The notes: generated by a model not told the origin, from the sequence alone. A stretch of DNA of 64,000 bases from Actinokineospora fastidiosa (GCF_014648415.1 NZ_BMRB01000002.1:1447260-1511259), one strand, 5' to 3'; shown: positions 1 to 16,301, counted from the first letter of the stretch. Made by a program: numbers and translations.

Positions 1-2089
<2,089 letters not shown>

Positions 2090-2092
2090 CTT

Positions 2093-5000
2093 CTACAGCC
2101 TCCAGTCAGCTTCCAGCAGGTCGATCTCGTCCTGGGTCAGCGTGACCAGAGCGAGGTCGGACGGGGTGTAACCGCCGGTGTCCTTGGCCGAGGCGATCGC
2201 GGCCAGCGCGCGGAACCAGGTCTCGGCGATGTCGCGCACGTCGGTCTCGGCGAGCAGGGCGGCGGGCCAGGTCCAGGTGGCGACCAGGCCGCAGGCCTGG
2301 CCACCCGCGGTGTGCGCGTTCAGCTCCAGCGCGTGGCCGAACGGCGCGTCGGGGTCGGTGCCGCCGCCGATGCCGTCCTCGGCTGGCGACCACGGGCCGT
2401 CGCCGCATTCGAGCCTGCCCAGGTAGTTGAACGCCAGGCGGGGCGCGGGGAGGGCGGCGAGCACGCGGGACGTCTCGGGGTTGAGGTGGCGCAGCAGGCC
2501 GTGGCTCAGCGCGGGCAGGGCGCGGATCTGCTCCTTGACCGCCTTGATGGCCTGGCCCGCCTGGGCGACGTCGACGACGCCCGGGTCGAGGCGCAGCGGG
2601 TGCAGCGTGGTGAACCAGCCGACCGTGCGCGACAGGTCCTGTCCCTCGCTCTCCTCGCGGCCGTGGCCTTCGAGGTCCAGCAGCAGGTCGGTGCGCCGGG
2701 AGCCGGTGCGGCGCCTGCGCCAGTCGGCGACGGCGACGGCCAGGCCGGTCAGCAGGACATCGTTGACCCCGGCGTGGTGGGCGGCGGGGACCGTGGTCAG
2801 CAGCGCCTGGGTGGTCTCGGCGTCGAGGGTCAGCGTGATGGCCCGCTCGGTGGCGCGGGTGTGGCCGGTGGGGTCGGCGCTGTCCAGCGGGTCGGGGCTG
2901 GGGTCCTTCGCCAGGACCTCCGTCCACAGTGGCAGCTCGGCGACGCGGTTGGGCAGGGTGGCCTGCTCGCGCAGGTGCTCCGCCCAGCCGCGCAGCGAGG
3001 TCTGGACGGGCTCCAGCGGCTCACCGGCGTAGGCCTTGGCCAGGTCGTCGATCAGGACGCGCCAGGAGACGCCGTCGACGACGAGGTGGTGCACGCGGAT
3101 GCGGACGTGCCCGTCGACCAGGGCGACGTCGACCATGCGGCCCGCGTCGGGGTCGAGGCCGCTGTGCAGGTCGGCCTTGCTACCGGGTGGGTCGATGTGC
3201 AGGTGCCACTCGCGGCCGCGCACCAGCCGGGCGCGCAGGGCGTCGTGGTGGTCGATCAGGCGTTGGACGGCCTGGTCGAGCTTGTCCGGGGTGATGTCGT
3301 CAGGAGCGCGCAGGAGCATGGACTGGTGGAATTCGCCGATGGGCCCGCCCTGCTCGCGCAGCCACTCGATGATCGGGGTGCCGGGGACGCTGCCGACGCC
3401 GTTGTCCGCCTTGACGGACTGGGTGAGCGGCCGGGCGACCCTGGCCAGCGCCTCCACCGTCTTGTGCTCGAACACCTCGCGCGGGGTGATCGCCAGCCCG
3501 GCGGCGCGGGCGCGGCTGACCAGCTGGATGGAGACGATGCTGTCGCCGCCGAGGTCGAAGAAGCTCTGGTCGGCCGCGACCTCGGACAGGTTCAGCACCT
3601 CGGCGAAGAGGCCGCAGAGCAGCTGCTCGACGTCGGTCTCGGCGTCCCGTCCGTCGGCGGTGTACTCCGGAGCGGGCAGGGCGCGGCGGTCGAGCTTGCC
3701 GTTGGGGGTCACCGGGAACTCGTCCATGACGACGAACGCCGCGGGGACCATGTACTCGGGCAGCTTGTCCTGGGCGTGCGCCTTGAGGTCGGCGGGGGCG
3801 TCGAGGACGACGTAGGCGACGAGCTGGCGGACGCCGGGGCGGTCCTCGCGGGCGAGCACGGCGGCCTGGCGCACGTTCGGGTGGGCGGCGAGCACCGCCT
3901 CCACCTCGCCGGGCTCGATCCGGAAGCCGCGGATCTTGACCTGGTCGTCGGCGCGGCCGACGAAGCGCAGCTGGCCGTCCTTGGTCCACTTGGCCAGGTC
4001 GCCCGTGCGGTACATCCGGGTCCCGGCGTCGAACGGATTGGCCACGAACCGCGCGGCGGTGAGCGCGGGACGGTTGAGGTACCCGCGGGCGAGGCCGTCA
4101 CCGGCAACGTAGAGCTCCCCGGCGACCCCGGGCGGGACCGGGCGCAGGCCGGCGTCGAGCACGTAGTTGCGCGTGGCGATGACCGAGGTGCCGATGGGCG
4201 GAACGTCGTCCGCGGCGTGCAGGGGGTCGCTCATGGAGGTGCAGACCGTGGACTCGGTCGGACCGTACGCGTTGATCATGCTGCGGTTCCGCGACCAGCG
4301 GGCGACGAGCTCGGCGGAACAGGCCTCACCCGCGGAGACGATGGTCCCGGTCGGGATGTCCACTTCAGACATAGCCGCGAGGGCGACGGGCGGAATGGTC
4401 GCGTGGGTGATCCCGTGCTGGTTGAGAACCTCGGCGAGCGGGGCGCCGGGCAGCAGCCGCTCCTTGGGCGCCAGCACCAGGGTCGCCCCGGTCAGGAGCG
4501 CTTGGACGATCTCCCAGAAGGCGGCGTCGAAACTCGGCGAGGCGAACTGCAACACCCGCTTCCCCGGCCCGACCCCCAGCCGCTGCCGTTGCGTGGCCAC
4601 CAGCGCGGCGACGCCTTGGTGAGTGACGACGACCCCCTTGGGGCGGCCGGTGGAGCCGGAGGTGTAGATGAGGTAGGCGGGGTGGGCTACTTGGGGCTCT
4701 GCGGTTGTCCGCAAGGCTGCGGGTTCCCCTTGATGGGGGTGGCCTACTTGGGGCTCCCCGGTTGTCTCCAGGGACGCACTTTCCCGTTGACGATTGGCGG
4801 GCCGTTCCTCACCCGGAGCGAGCGGCATGGTCAGAAGGCACGGCTGGCTGTCGGCCTTCGCGTCGTGCCCCCTGCCGCCCTGCACTTCCGCACCCACCTG
4901 CGGCCCGGTTATCCACAGCCGCGGCCGCTCCCCCTCTTGACAGACCCCGAATCCCGTACCCTGGAAAGAGAAGGGCGGATTGCCCCCGGTTGGGGCGGGG

Positions 5001-8000
5001 CGCGTCCACCTGTGTGGGGTGGAGGGGGGCGCAGTGATGGTGAGGATCGGGCGGGCGTCGTCCAGCATGTAGGTGATGCGGTCGGGGGGGTAGTCGGGGT
5101 CTACCGGGAGGTAGGCGGCGCCGGATTTGAGGACGGCCAGGAGGGCTACCACCATCTCGGGGGAGCGGGGGACGGCTACCGCCACGAAGTGTTCGGGGGT
5201 GGCGCCGTGGGTGCGGAGGACTTCGGCCAGGGCGGTTGAGCGGTGGTCCAGTTCGGCGTAGGTGAGGGATTCGTCCTCGTAGCGCACGGCTTCGGCGTCT
5301 GGGGTGGCGGCTGCCTGGGCGGCGAAGAGGGCTGGGACGGTGGTGGGGGTGGGGTGGGGTCCGGTGGCGTTCCAGGTGGTGAGGACCGTCCGTTGTTCCT
5401 CGGGGGTGAGGATGGTGGCGGCGCTGATGGGGGCCGTGGGGTCGGCGGTCACCGACTCCAGGAGGCGGACGTAGCGGGCGGCGATAGTGCGCACGGTGTC
5501 CGGGTCGAACAGGTCAGTGCGGTACTCGATGAGGCCGTCGATGCCGTGGGCGGTCTCGGTCAGCTCGACGGCCAGGTCGAAGCGGGCGGCTCCGGTGTCC
5601 ACTCGGGACATGGTGACGTCGAGGCCGGGGAGGCCGAAGGTGCTCGCGGCGTTGTTCTGCAGGATCAGCATGACCTGGAACAGCGGGTGCCGCGACAGCG
5701 ACCGGTCCGGGGCCAGGGCGTCGACCAGGCGCTCGAAGGGGACGTCGGCGTTGGCGAATGCGGCGAGGTCGGTGTGGCGGACGCGGGCCAGCAGGTCGGC
5801 GAAGGCGGGGTCGCCGGAGGTGTCCGTGCGGAAGACGAGGGTGTTGACGAAGAAGCCGATCAGGTCCGACAGCGACTCGTCGGTGCGGCCCGCGACCACG
5901 CTGCCGATGGGGATGTCGACGCCCGCGCCCAGTCGGGTGAGCAGGGCGGCGAGACCGGCGCGCAGGACCATGAACAGGCTGGCGTTGTGGTCGCCCGCCA
6001 GCGCCCGCAGCCGGTCGCACAGCTCGGCGGGGATGGCGAACGCGCAGGTGGCGCCGCTGTGGTCGGCGACCGCCGGGCGCGGGCGGTCGGTCGGGAGGTC
6101 GAGCTGGTCGGGGATGCCCGCCAGCTCCCGCGACCAGTGCGCGAGCTGGCGCGAGACCAGCGTGTCGTCGAGCAGGTCGCGCTGCCAGAGTGCGTAGTCG
6201 GCGTACTGGACCGGCAGCGGCGACCACTGCGGCTCCCGGCCCGCCGCCCTGGCCCCGTACGCGGTGGCCAGGTCGGCCGCCAGCGGGACCAGCGACCAGC
6301 CGTCACCGGCGATGTGGTGCAGGACAAGCACCAGGACGTGCCGGTCCGGGCCGACGGACGTCAGATGCGCGCGCAGCGGCAGGTCGGCGGCGAGGTCGAA
6401 CGGCGCGGCCACCCCGCCGTCGCCGATGATCAGCTCCGGGGACCGGTCGGTGATCGCCTGGTACGGGACCCCGTCGTGCTCGGCGATGACGGTCCGCAGC
6501 ACCTCGTGGCGCCGGGCCAGGTCCGCCAGCGCCAACCGCAGCGCGGGGACGTGCAGCCTGCCGTTGATCTCCAGCGCGTACGGCAGGTGGTAGGCCGCGT
6601 TCGGGCCGTTGAGCCGGTCCAGGAACCACAGCGAGCGCTGCGCCGCCGACAGCGGCACGCGCTCGGGCCGGGGGCGCGGCCGCAGCGCCGGACGCGCGGG
6701 CGGCGCGGTCTCCACGGCCTCGGCCAGCGCCGCGGGGGTCGGCGCGTCGAACACCGCGCGCACGGTCAGCTCGCGCCCCAGCCCGGCGCGGACACGGCTG
6801 GTCAGCCGGGTCGCCAGCAGCGAGTGCCCGCCCAGGGCGAAGAAGTCGTCGTCGACGCCCACGTCGACGACACCCAGCAGCTCACCGAAGAGTCCACAGA
6901 GGACCCGCTCGGTCTCGGTGCGCGCCGCCCCGCCCGCCCCGGAGACGACGACCGGGTCCGGGAGGGCCGCGCGGTCGAGCTTGCCGTTCGGGGTCAGCGG
7001 GAACGCCGAGAGCGCCACGAACGCGGCCGGGACCATGTACTCGGGCAGCTTCGCCGCGACGTGCTCGCGCAGGTCGGCGGGCGGCTCCGGGGTCACGCAC
7101 GGCGTGTTGTGCGCGGGCCGGTCCGCCCGCGGCAGGCGGGAGAACGGCCGGGCCCCGATCAGGACGTCGAACGACCCGCGCGGGTCGTCGGCGCAGAACG
7201 TGGCGGTCGCGCGGTGGCCGAGGCCTTCGACGAACGCCAGCACGTCCTCCGGGTCCACGCCCGGATCGGGGTTCACCAGCGCGTCCAGGACGTCGACGAG
7301 CTCGGCGCCCCCGGCCAGCGCGGAGGCGGCGGCCACCTCCCCCGCCGCCCGGGCGTTCGGCACGCCGGTCACCCGGACCGGCCCCGCGATCGCCCGCAGG
7401 TCGTCCAGACCCGTCCACGGCACGGTCGCCACGTCGTCGGGCGATTCGGGGCCGGTGTGCAGGATGACGTCGTAGCGGAAGCGGCTCAGCTCGTTGTCGT
7501 ACCGGCCGCGCTTGAGCCGGACCTCGGCCCCGGTGATCCCCGCGACGGCCAGCCCGGTGAAGAACGCCGGGTCGAGCAGCAGTTCCTCCTCGGCGGCGGC
7601 GGCCGCGCGGGCGTCGGCCAGCAGCCGGTCCGCGCCGCGGTTGCCGTCGCCGCGCCGCAGCCGGACGGCCACGTGCAGCTCGGTCAGCAGCGCGAGGTTG
7701 CGCACGTCGCCCAGGAAGACGGTCCCGCCGGGCACGAGCAGGCGCGCGGCCTTCGCGAGCACGTCCAGCAGGTAGTCCGCGCTCGGGAAGTACTGCGCGA
7801 CGGAGTTGATCACGACGGTGTCGTAGCCCGGCGCCAGCCGGTCGATCTCGTGCGCGGCGCCGACGTGCAGCTCGACGTTCTCCGACGCGCGCAGGCGGCT
7901 GATCGCGACCGGGGAGATGTCGATGCCCGCGTAGTGCTCGCAGTGCGGGGCCAGCTCGCTGAGCAGCAGCCCGTTGCCGACACCGATCTCCAGCACGCGG

Positions 8001-9544
8001 CTGGGCGCGGTCTCTAGGATGGCCGCGACGGTGGCCGCGCGCCACTGCCGCATCTCCTCGACGGGGATCGGCTGACCGTCCTCCTGCGACGTCCACGCGG
8101 AGAAGTCGTCACCGGGTCGCTGCGCCTCATAGACGTGGTCGTAGACCTCGCGCCACTGGTCCACTCCCCCGTGCTCGGGCACGACGTACCCGACGAGGCT
8201 CGTGGCGCCGGACGCGTCGGCGCGGGCGGTGACGACCGCCTGGGAGACCTCCGGGTGCGCGGCGATGACCGCCTCGATCTCGCCCAGCTCGACCCGGTGC
8301 CCTCGGATCTTGACCTGGTGGTCGGCGCGGCCGAGGAACTCCAGCTCCCCGTCCGGCGACCAGCGGACGACATCGCCCGTGCGGTACATCCGCGCGCCGG
8401 GCCCGCCGAACGGGTCGGCGACGAAGCGTTCCGCGGTGAGCGCGGGCCTGCGGTGGTAGCCGCGGGCCAGTCCCGCGCCCGCGATGTAGAGGTCGCCGGG
8501 CTCGCCGGGGCCGACCGGCCGCAGGTCGGCGTCCAGGACGTGCACCTGGGTGTTGGCGACGGGAGCGCCGATGGTCAGCGGCCCGTCCGCGCTCAACCGG
8601 GTCACGGTGGACCACACGGTCGTCTCGGTGGGGCCGTACAGGTGGGTGACGGACGCGCCGAGGTCGCACAGGCGGGCCGCGAGCGCGGGTGGCAGCGCCT
8701 CCGCGCCGACGAACACGCGCAGCCCGCGCACGGCGTCGGGGTCGTGGGCGACGATGGCCTGCCACAGGCTCGGCGTGGCCTGCAGCGCGGTGGCTCCGGT
8801 GGTCGCGATGAGCCGGGTGAGCGCGGCGGGGTCGCGCACGTCCTGCTTGTCGACCAGGACCAGCCGGGCGCCCGCGATCAGCGGCAGGTACAGCTCCGGC
8901 ACGGCCATGTCGAAGGCGATGGTCGTGGGCGAGAGCAGCCGGTCGTCCGGGCCGAACCCGAACCACGGGCCGAGGGCGGCGACGAAGTTGGCCAGGGCCC
9001 CGCGCGGGATGACCACGCCCTTGGGGCGGCCGGTGGAGCCGGAGGTGTAGATGACGTAGGCGGGGTGGCGCTGGTCCACCGTCGCCGGGATGTCCATATC
9101 GGACGCCTCGATCGGCTGGTCCAGCCGGATGGCGGCGCCCGCGGCCAGGTGCGCGGTCTCCTCGGTCACCACGGAGAGCGCGGGCCGGGCGTCGTCGAGC
9201 ATGAGCGCGACGCGGTCGGCGGGCTGCGCGGGGTCGAGCGGCAGGTAGGCGGCGCCGGACTTGAGCACGCCCAGGACGGCGACCAGCATGTCGACGCAGC
9301 GCGGCAGGGCGATCGCCACGAATGTCTCCGGCGCGGCGCCCCTGGCGACCAGCAGCCGGGCCAGGCGGTCGGCGCGGGCGTCGAGTTCGGCGTAGGTCAG
9401 CCGCTCGGCGCCGAGTTCGACGGCGATCGCGTCCGGGGTGGCCGCCGCCCGCCGCGCCACGAGCACGGACACGTCCACGTCCACGTCCGGCACCTCGCGC
9501 GCGGTGTCGTTGCGCAGCGCGAGCAGTTCGAGCCACTCCGGCAT
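2093..9544 (-). CDS. NRPS, A-MT-PCP-C-A-PCP-E
   Basis: Two-module NRPS of 2483 residues. Module 1 has no C domain, so it is a loading module: an A domain with the [10 protein letters not shown] loop near 168, an N-methyltransferase ([11 protein letters not shown]) inserted between A8 and A9 at about 470-700, NGKLDRAAL near 855 and a carrier with GGHSLL near 905. Module 2 has a C domain at about 965-1385 (HHIAGDG), a second A domain at about 1400-1955 interrupted by a 116-residue insert, a carrier with GGDSIV near 2000, and an epimerase at about 2050-2475 (HHLVVDG, EGHGRE, TVGWFTT). Specificity residues read by eye are D-M-P-Q-F-G-V-V-W (weakly glycine-like) and D-A-W-T-V-A-M-V-C (close to the Phe code). 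The predicted product is an N-methyl residue joined to a D-aromatic residue. ATG at 9544 is preferred over GTG 9553 because GAGGG is then 8 nt upstream. Confidence 0.95.
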   Translation of the reverse strand: MPEWLELLALRNDTAREVPDVDVDVSVLVARRAAATPDAIAVELGAERLTYAELDARADRLARLLVARGAAPETFVAIALPRCVDMLVAVLGVLKSGAAYLPLDPAQPADRVALMLDDARPALSVVTEETAHLAAGAAIRLDQPIEASDMDIPATVDQRHPAYVIYTSGSTGRPKGVVIPRGALANFVAALGPWFGFGPDDRLLSPTTIAFDMAVPELYLPLIAGARLVLVDKQDVRDPAALTRLIATTGATALQATPSLWQAIVAHDPDAVRGLRVFVGAEALPPALAARLCDLGASVTHLYGPTETTVWSTVTRLSADGPLTIGAPVANTQVHVLDADLRPVGPGEPGDLYIAGAGLARGYHRRPALTAERFVADPFGGPGARMYRTGDVVRWSPDGELEFLGRADHQVKIRGHRVELGEIEAVIAAHPEVSQAVVTARADASGATSLVGYVVPEHGGVDQWREVYDHVYEAQRPGDDFSAWTSQEDGQPIPVEEMRQWRAATVAAILETAPSRVLEIGVGNGLLLSELAPHCEHYAGIDISPVAISRLRASENVELHVGAAHEIDRLAPGYDTVVINSVAQYFPSADYLLDVLAKAARLLVPGGTVFLGDVRNLALLTELHVAVRLRRGDGNRGADRLLADARAAAAAEEELLLDPAFFTGLAVAGITGAEVRLKRGRYDNELSRFRYDVILHTGPESPDDVATVPWTGLDDLRAIAGPVRVTGVPNARAAGEVAAASALAGGAELVDVLDALVNPDPGVDPEDVLAFVEGLGHRATATFCADDPRGSFDVLIGARPFSRLPRADRPAHNTPCVTPEPPADLREHVAAKLPEYMVPAAFVALSAFPLTPNGKLDRAALPDPVVVSGAGGAARTETERVLCGLFGELLGVVDVGVDDDFFALGGHSLLATRLTSRVRAGLGRELTVRAVFDAPTPAALAEAVETAPPARPALRPRPRPERVPLSAAQRSLWFLDRLNGPNAAYHLPYALEINGRLHVPALRLALADLARRHEVLRTVIAEHDGVPYQAITDRSPELIIGDGGVAAPFDLAADLPLRAHLTSVGPDRHVLVLVLHHIAGDGWSLVPLAADLATAYGARAAGREPQWSPLPVQYADYALWQRDLLDDTLVSRQLAHWSRELAGIPDQLDLPTDRPRPAVADHSGATCAFAIPAELCDRLRALAGDHNASLFMVLRAGLAALLTRLGAGVDIPIGSVVAGRTDESLSDLIGFFVNTLVFRTDTSGDPAFADLLARVRHTDLAAFANADVPFERLVDALAPDRSLSRHPLFQVMLILQNNAASTFGLPGLDVTMSRVDTGAARFDLAVELTETAHGIDGLIEYRTDLFDPDTVRTIAARYVRLLESVTADPTAPISAATILTPEEQRTVLTTWNATGPHPTPTTVPALFAAQAAATPDAEAVRYEDESLTYAELDHRSTALAEVLRTHGATPEHFVAVAVPRSPEMVVALLAVLKSGAAYLPVDPDYPPDRITYMLDDARPILTITAPPSTPHRWTRPAPTGGNPPFSFQGTGFGVCQEGERPRLWITGPQVGAEVQGGRGHDAKADSQPCLLTMPLAPGEERPANRQRESASLETTGEPQVGHPHQGEPAALRTTAEPQVAHPAYLIYTSGSTGRPKGVVVTHQGVAALVATQRQRLGVGPGKRVLQFASPSFDAAFWEIVQALLTGATLVLAPKERLLPGAPLAEVLNQHGITHATIPPVALAAMSEVDIPTGTIVSAGEACSAELVARWSRNRSMINAYGPTESTVCTSMSDPLHAADDVPPIGTSVIATRNYVLDAGLRPVPPGVAGELYVAGDGLARGYLNRPALTAARFVANPFDAGTRMYRTGDLAKWTKDGQLRFVGRADDQVKIRGFRIEPGEVEAVLAAHPNVRQAAVLAREDRPGVRQLVAYVVLDAPADLKAHAQDKLPEYMVPAAFVVMDEFPVTPNGKLDRRALPAPEYTADGRDAETDVEQLLCGLFAEVLNLSEVAADQSFFDLGGDSIVSIQLVSRARAAGLAITPREVFEHKTVEALARVARPLTQSVKADNGVGSVPGTPIIEWLREQGGPIGEFHQSMLLRAPDDITPDKLDQAVQRLIDHHDALRARLVRGREWHLHIDPPGSKADLHSGLDPDAGRMVDVALVDGHVRIRVHHLVVDGVSWRVLIDDLAKAYAGEPLEPVQTSLRGWAEHLREQATLPNRVAELPLWTEVLAKDPSPDPLDSADPTGHTRATERAITLTLDAETTQALLTTVPAAHHAGVNDVLLTGLAVAVADWRRRRTGSRRTDLLLDLEGHGREESEGQDLSRTVGWFTTLHPLRLDPGVVDVAQAGQAIKAVKEQIRALPALSHGLLRHLNPETSRVLAALPAPRLAFNYLGRLECGDGPWSPAEDGIGGGTDPDAPFGHALELNAHTAGGQACGLVATWTWPAALLAETDVRDIAETWFRALAAIASAKDTGGYTPSDLALVTLTQDEIDLLEADWRL
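4688..5035 (-). other. In-frame 348-bp insert inside the second A domain
   Basis: The second A domain of the NRPS has 116 residues between core A2 ([10 protein letters not shown]) and the stretch before A3 ([13 protein letters not shown]), where related A domains in this window have roughly 35-45. The segment is proline-, glycine- and charge-rich, resembles no A-domain sequence, and lies where A domains tolerate a surface loop. It has no stop in the coding frame. On the plus strand its left edge contains an imperfect direct repeat about 57 bp apart (CTACTTGGGGCTC at 4687 and 4744), i.e. 19 codons. It also holds a perfect TTATCCACA (4909-4917). It reads like intergenic or mobile DNA that became coding. 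Whether module 2 remains active is not visible here. Confidence 0.75.
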
Positions 9545-9583
9545 CGTTGTCACCCTCTGGTCGTCGCTTTCGGACTGGGAGGT

Positions 9584-9618
9584 CGGGGCAGGCTCCGGCT
9601 CGCCCGGGGCCTGCCCCG
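9584..9618 (-). promoter_or_regulatory. Hairpin between the ACP gene and the NRPS gene
   Basis: Perfect 10-bp inverted repeat (CGGGGCAGGC pairing with GCCTGCCCCG, arms 9584-9593 and 9609-9618) with a 15-nt loop. It lies in the 84-bp gap between the ACP stop and the NRPS start. It is not followed by a T-tract on the minus strand, so it is more likely an RNA-stabilising or attenuating hairpin than a full terminator. Confidence 0.5.
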
Positions 9619-9628
9619 CTCGGGCGGG

Positions 9629-9880
9629 CTACCAGCCCGCGGCCTCGCCCACCACCTGGTAGACACCCCGCAGGTTGACCATCCGGCCGAGCTCGGCCTG
9701 GTCGATGACGGTGGAGAACTGCTTCTCCAGCGAGGCGAGGATCTCGATGGCGCGCAGCGAGTCGGCGCCGTGGTCCTCCTTGAACAGGCTGGTCTCGGTG
9801 ACCTCGTCGGCGTCGATCTCCAGGATCTCGCAGACGATTTCCTTGATCTGGTCCATGCGCTCGTCGACAGCGGCAGTCAT
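9629..9880 (-). CDS. Free-standing acyl carrier protein
   Basis: Acyl carrier protein of 83 residues. Its phosphopantetheine site is Ser41 in HGADSLRAIEI, and the four-helix length is normal. GAAAGG precedes the ATG at a good distance. The gene sits between the MbtH gene and the large NRPS gene and has real gaps on both sides (89 and 84 bp), each containing a hairpin, although most genes of this operon overlap. It may carry the polyketide acyl chain or hand it to the NRPS; the other ACP of the cluster lies with the dehydratases. Which chain it carries is inference. Confidence 0.93.
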   Translation of the reverse strand: MTAAVDERMDQIKEIVCEILEIDADEVTETSLFKEDHGADSLRAIEILASLEKQFSTVIDQAELGRMVNLRGVYQVVGEAAGW

Positions 9881-9933
9881 TTTTCCATTCCCTTTCGGAT
9901 CGGCGGAGCTATTACCAGTGTGTTGGTTTTCGT

Positions 9934-9951
9934 CGCGGTGGTGCCACCGCG
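9934..9951 (-). promoter_or_regulatory. Hairpin between the MbtH and ACP genes
   Basis: Perfect 8-bp stem (CGCGGTGG with CCACCGCG) and a 2-nt loop in the 89-bp gap downstream of the MbtH stop. On the minus strand it is followed by ACGAAAACC rather than a T run, so it may be a weak terminator, attenuator or processing site that sets ACP expression apart from the upstream genes. Confidence 0.45.
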
Positions 9952-9969
9952 TTTCCGGATGCTGCAGAA

Positions 9970-10166
9970 TCAGGAGCCGATGAGGCTCTTGGGCCGCATG
10001 TCGGTCCAGTTCGCCTCGATGTATGCCACGCAGGACGCCCGGTCGGCCTCGCCGTGCACAACGGTCCAACCTGCGGGAACGGCCACGAACGACGGCCAGA
10101 GCGAGTGCTGGTTCTCGGCGTTGACCAGCACGAGGAAGGTGCCTTCTTCGTTGTCGAACGGGTTGG

Positions 10167-10170
<4 letters not shown>
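9970..10170 (-). CDS. MbtH-like NRPS accessory protein
   Basis: MbtH-family protein of 66 residues. These proteins bind adenylation domains and are often needed for their solubility or activity. The family signature is complete: N-x-E-x-Q-x-S-x-W-P ([10 protein letters not shown]), then PAGW, then a C-terminal NWTDMRP. The start codon overlaps the stop of the serine-activating NRPS by 4 bp (ATGA), so the two are translationally coupled. It probably serves all A domains of this cluster. Confidence 0.97.
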
Positions 10171-13997
<3,827 letters not shown>

Positions 13998-14030
13998 GGC
14001 GGTTCACCTTCTGGGTTGGTTGTCCACGGC

Positions 14031-14726
14031 TCAGCCGCAGCCGCCCGCGTGGCCGAGGTCGCCGGTGGCGGCGAGGGCCGGGGTGTGGGCTTCGGCGGGG
14101 GTGGTGGGGTAGGCGGTGGCGCGGAGGGTGTCGATGAAGGCGGGCAGGCGGTCCAGGCCCCAGAACTTGTCGAAGCCGGTGGCGAAGAACGGGACGCCGA
14201 AGACGCCGTCCTGGGAGATGTCCAGCAGCGCGGCCAGCCCCCGCTCGCGGATCGACGGGTCGTCCACGGCGTCGGCGAGGCCCCGGGGGTCGGTGTCGAG
14301 CTCCGCGGCGATCGTGGTGATCGTCAGCGGGTCGGAGATGTCCAGTCCGAGCTCCCAGCGGGCGCGGTAGACCTCGGCGACGTACTCGCGGGCCAGGCCG
14401 CGGTCCGCGGCGACCAGGTAGCCCAGGTGGGCGACCTCCCAGCGCGGGGCGCGGTCGACCGGCCACGCGAAGGACAGGCCGCGCTCGGCCGCCAGGCGGC
14501 GCACGTCCTGGAGGATGTAGCGGTGCTTCTCCCGCGACATCGGGACGTACGGGAAGTCCCCGCCCGCCCTGGCCAGGACGTCGGCCATGGCGGGCTCTGG
14601 CTCCCAGAACGGCCGCCACTGCAGGGTGTCGGCGACGTCCGGGTGGTGGTCCATGAGGTCGCGGTACGCCAGCCACGAGTACGGGCTGCGGAACGAGAAG
14701 TACCAGCGGGGCGGTTTCCTGGCCAT
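14031..14726 (-). CDS. DsbA-fold protein, HCCA-isomerase-like
   Basis: Protein of 231 residues of the DsbA/2-hydroxychromene-2-carboxylate isomerase family. The N-terminus FSFRSPYSWLA has the family Ser (Ser14) in place of the CxxC of thiol oxidoreductases, and QDGVFGVPFF is the cis-Pro loop. Family members are glutathione- or thiol-dependent isomerases. Proteins annotated as isomerases occur in cinnamoyl-lipid and related reducing type II PKS clusters, where double-bond geometry must change before ring closure; that role here is inference. It lies between the FabG gene (8 bp upstream) and the serine NRPS gene. The C-terminus ends GHAGGCG. Confidence 0.85.
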   Translation of the reverse strand: MARKPPRWYFSFRSPYSWLAYRDLMDHHPDVADTLQWRPFWEPEPAMADVLARAGGDFPYVPMSREKHRYILQDVRRLAAERGLSFAWPVDRAPRWEVAHLGYLVAADRGLAREYVAEVYRARWELGLDISDPLTITTIAAELDTDPRGLADAVDDPSIRERGLAALLDISQDGVFGVPFFATGFDKFWGLDRLPAFIDTLRATAYPTTPAEAHTPALAATGDLGHAGGCG

Positions 14727-14734
14727 CGGCCCTC

Positions 14735-15469
14735 CTAGATGGTGATGCCGCCGTCGATCTGGAAGACCGCGCCGGTGATGTAGGCGGCGCGGTCAGACAC
14801 CAGGTAGCCGACCAGGTCGGCGACCTCGCCCGGGGTGCCGAGGCGCCCGAGCGGGATGGACGCGACGGCCTTGTCCTTGACCTTGTCGGCGAGGACGGAG
14901 GTCATGTCGGTGTCGATGAAGCCGGGCGCGACGGTGTTGACCCGGATGCCGTAGCGGCCGACCTCCTTGGCCAGCGCGCGGCTGAAGCCGATCAGCCCGG
15001 CCTTGGTCGCCGAGTAGTTGGTCTGCGTCGGGTTCCCGTACACGCCCGCGACGGACGACAGCGTGACGACGCAGCCCTTGCGGCGCTTCATCATGTCGAA
15101 CACCGCCGCCCGGCACACGTTGTACGTGCCGGTGAGGTTGGTGTCGACGACGTCGTGCCAGTCGTCGTCGCTCATCATCAGCAGCGGGTTGTCGCGGGTG
15201 ATGCCCGCGGACGTGACCACGGTGTCCACCGGGCCCAGCTCGTCGGCGACCTCGGTCAGCATCGCCTTGACGGACGCGCCGTCGGCCACGTCCGCGCGCA
15301 CGGCCCGCACGCGCGCCCCCAGCTCGCCTGCGTGCTTCTCCAGCTCGCGGGCGGCGTCGGCGTCGGAGCGGTAGCAGAACCCGACGTCGAAGCCGTCGGC
15401 GGCCAGCTTCAGCACGCACGCGCGGCCGATGCCCCGCGAGCCGCCGGTCACCAGTGCGACCCTGCTCAT
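14735..15469 (-). CDS. fabG: 3-oxoacyl-ACP reductase, FabG-like SDR
   Basis: Short-chain dehydrogenase of 244 residues matching FabG: cofactor loop TGGSRGIG, the SAG region, catalytic Ser in TLSSVAG and YSATK, and the C-terminal GAVFQIDGG. It would reduce the beta-keto group of ACP-bound polyketide chains with NADPH. The start is ATG at 15469, with GGAGG five bases upstream; the ATG one codon earlier is too close. The upstream dehydratase stop overlaps this start. It is the only ketoreductase seen in the cluster. Confidence 0.94.
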   Translation of the reverse strand: MSRVALVTGGSRGIGRACVLKLAADGFDVGFCYRSDADAARELEKHAGELGARVRAVRADVADGASVKAMLTEVADELGPVDTVVTSAGITRDNPLLMMSDDDWHDVVDTNLTGTYNVCRAAVFDMMKRRKGCVVTLSSVAGVYGNPTQTNYSATKAGLIGFSRALAKEVGRYGIRVNTVAPGFIDTDMTSVLADKVKDKAVASIPLGRLGTPGEVADLVGYLVSDRAAYITGAVFQIDGGITI

Positions 15470-15951
15470 CATTTCCTCCCAAGGGAATCCGGCAGCAGCA
15501 CCGACGCGGGGCGGAACGCCATGACGATGCGCGAGACGGTCAGCGCCGCCTCCCCGTCGACGGTGGAGCGGCCGGTGAACATGACGGTGTCGGTCAGCGC
15601 GCGGAACACCTCGACGTGGTGCTCGACGACGTCGCCGGGCATGACCGGGCGGTGGAACTCGATGCCGCTGATGCCGCCGAACAGCATCACCGTGCCGGTG
15701 AGCACGTCCGGGTTCGGCGACTCCCAGGTCGCCAGCACGCCCGCGGCCTGGCACCACGACTCGACCAGCAGCACCTGCGGGTAGGCCAGCTGCTCGGCGC
15801 GCAGGTCGTCGGGCAGGTCGGCGTACCAGGGCTCGTTGGCGGTGACCGCCTTGCGCGCGGTCAGCCGCTCCCCCGGCACCAGCTCGGTGACGGCGTCGAC
15901 CAGCAGCATCGGGTACCGGTGCGGCAGGACGCGGCGGATGTCGGCGATCAC
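15469..15951 (-). CDS. FabZ-like dehydratase subunit lacking the catalytic His
   Basis: Hotdog-fold protein of 160 residues related to FabZ (LPHRYPMLLVD at residues 9-19). The segment that in FabZ reads GHFPG is replaced (about 42-58), so the catalytic His is missing, while the acidic residue of the active helix is kept (Glu64 in LLVESWCQAAG). It is adjacent to, and overlaps by 4 bp, a second hotdog gene that has the His. The two probably form a heterodimer, as known for HadAB/HadBC and for the ApeI/ApeP dehydratases of aryl polyene pathways. The start is GTG, with AGGAGG upstream. Confidence 0.85.
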   Translation of the reverse strand: MIADIRRVLPHRYPMLLVDAVTELVPGERLTARKAVTANEPWYADLPDDLRAEQLAYPQVLLVESWCQAAGVLATWESPNPDVLTGTVMLFGGISGIEFHRPVMPGDVVEHHVEVFRALTDTVMFTGRSTVDGEAALTVSRIVMAFRPASVLLPDSLGRK

Positions 15952-16301
15952 GAAGGCACCTCCTGGTAGCGGAGCCGGACGGTGGCGGCGTCCCCGCGCG
16001 GGGAGGCGACCTCGGCTGCGCACCGCCACCCGTCGTCCACTTCGGACCACTTGATCGTCACCGTCAGCTCGTCGCCGGGGAACGTGGGACCGGTGAACCG
16101 GGTCGACTCGATCGCGGCCAGCCGCAGCTCCCCCGGCGCGCTCACCTGGGCGCTGCGGTGCACGCACTCGATGAGCCCCACGCCGGGGAAGATCGGGAAG
16201 CCCGGGTAGTGCCCGGCGAAGATCGGGTCGTCCGGGTCGAGCCGGATCAGCGCGCGTCCGTCGGCGGCCACGTGGATCGGCCCGCGGACCGGCGTGGTCA
16301 T
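15948..16301 (-). CDS. FabZ/FabA-like dehydratase, catalytic subunit
   Basis: Small hotdog-fold protein of 117 residues. It keeps both dehydratase residues: His31 in FAGHYPGFPIFPG and Glu45 in GLIECVHR. It would remove water from the 3-hydroxyacyl-ACP to give an enoyl chain. It is shorter than FabZ (about 140-150 residues), and its start overlaps the ACP stop by 4 bp (ATGA). With its neighbour it forms a probable heterodimeric dehydratase. No enoyl reductase is seen nearby, so the chain would keep its double bonds (polyene). Confidence 0.87.
   Translation of the reverse strand: MTTPVRGPIHVAADGRALIRLDPDDPIFAGHYPGFPIFPGVGLIECVHRSAQVSAPGELRLAAIESTRFTGPTFPGDELTVTIKWSEVDDGWRCAAEVASPRGDAATVRLRYQEVPS

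Noticed and set aside
4909-4917. DnaA box (TTATCCACA) as a sign of a replication origin
   Set aside because: Single box inside an NRPS gene, no cluster of boxes, no dnaA/dnaN/gyr genes. Kept only as a sign of the foreign insert.
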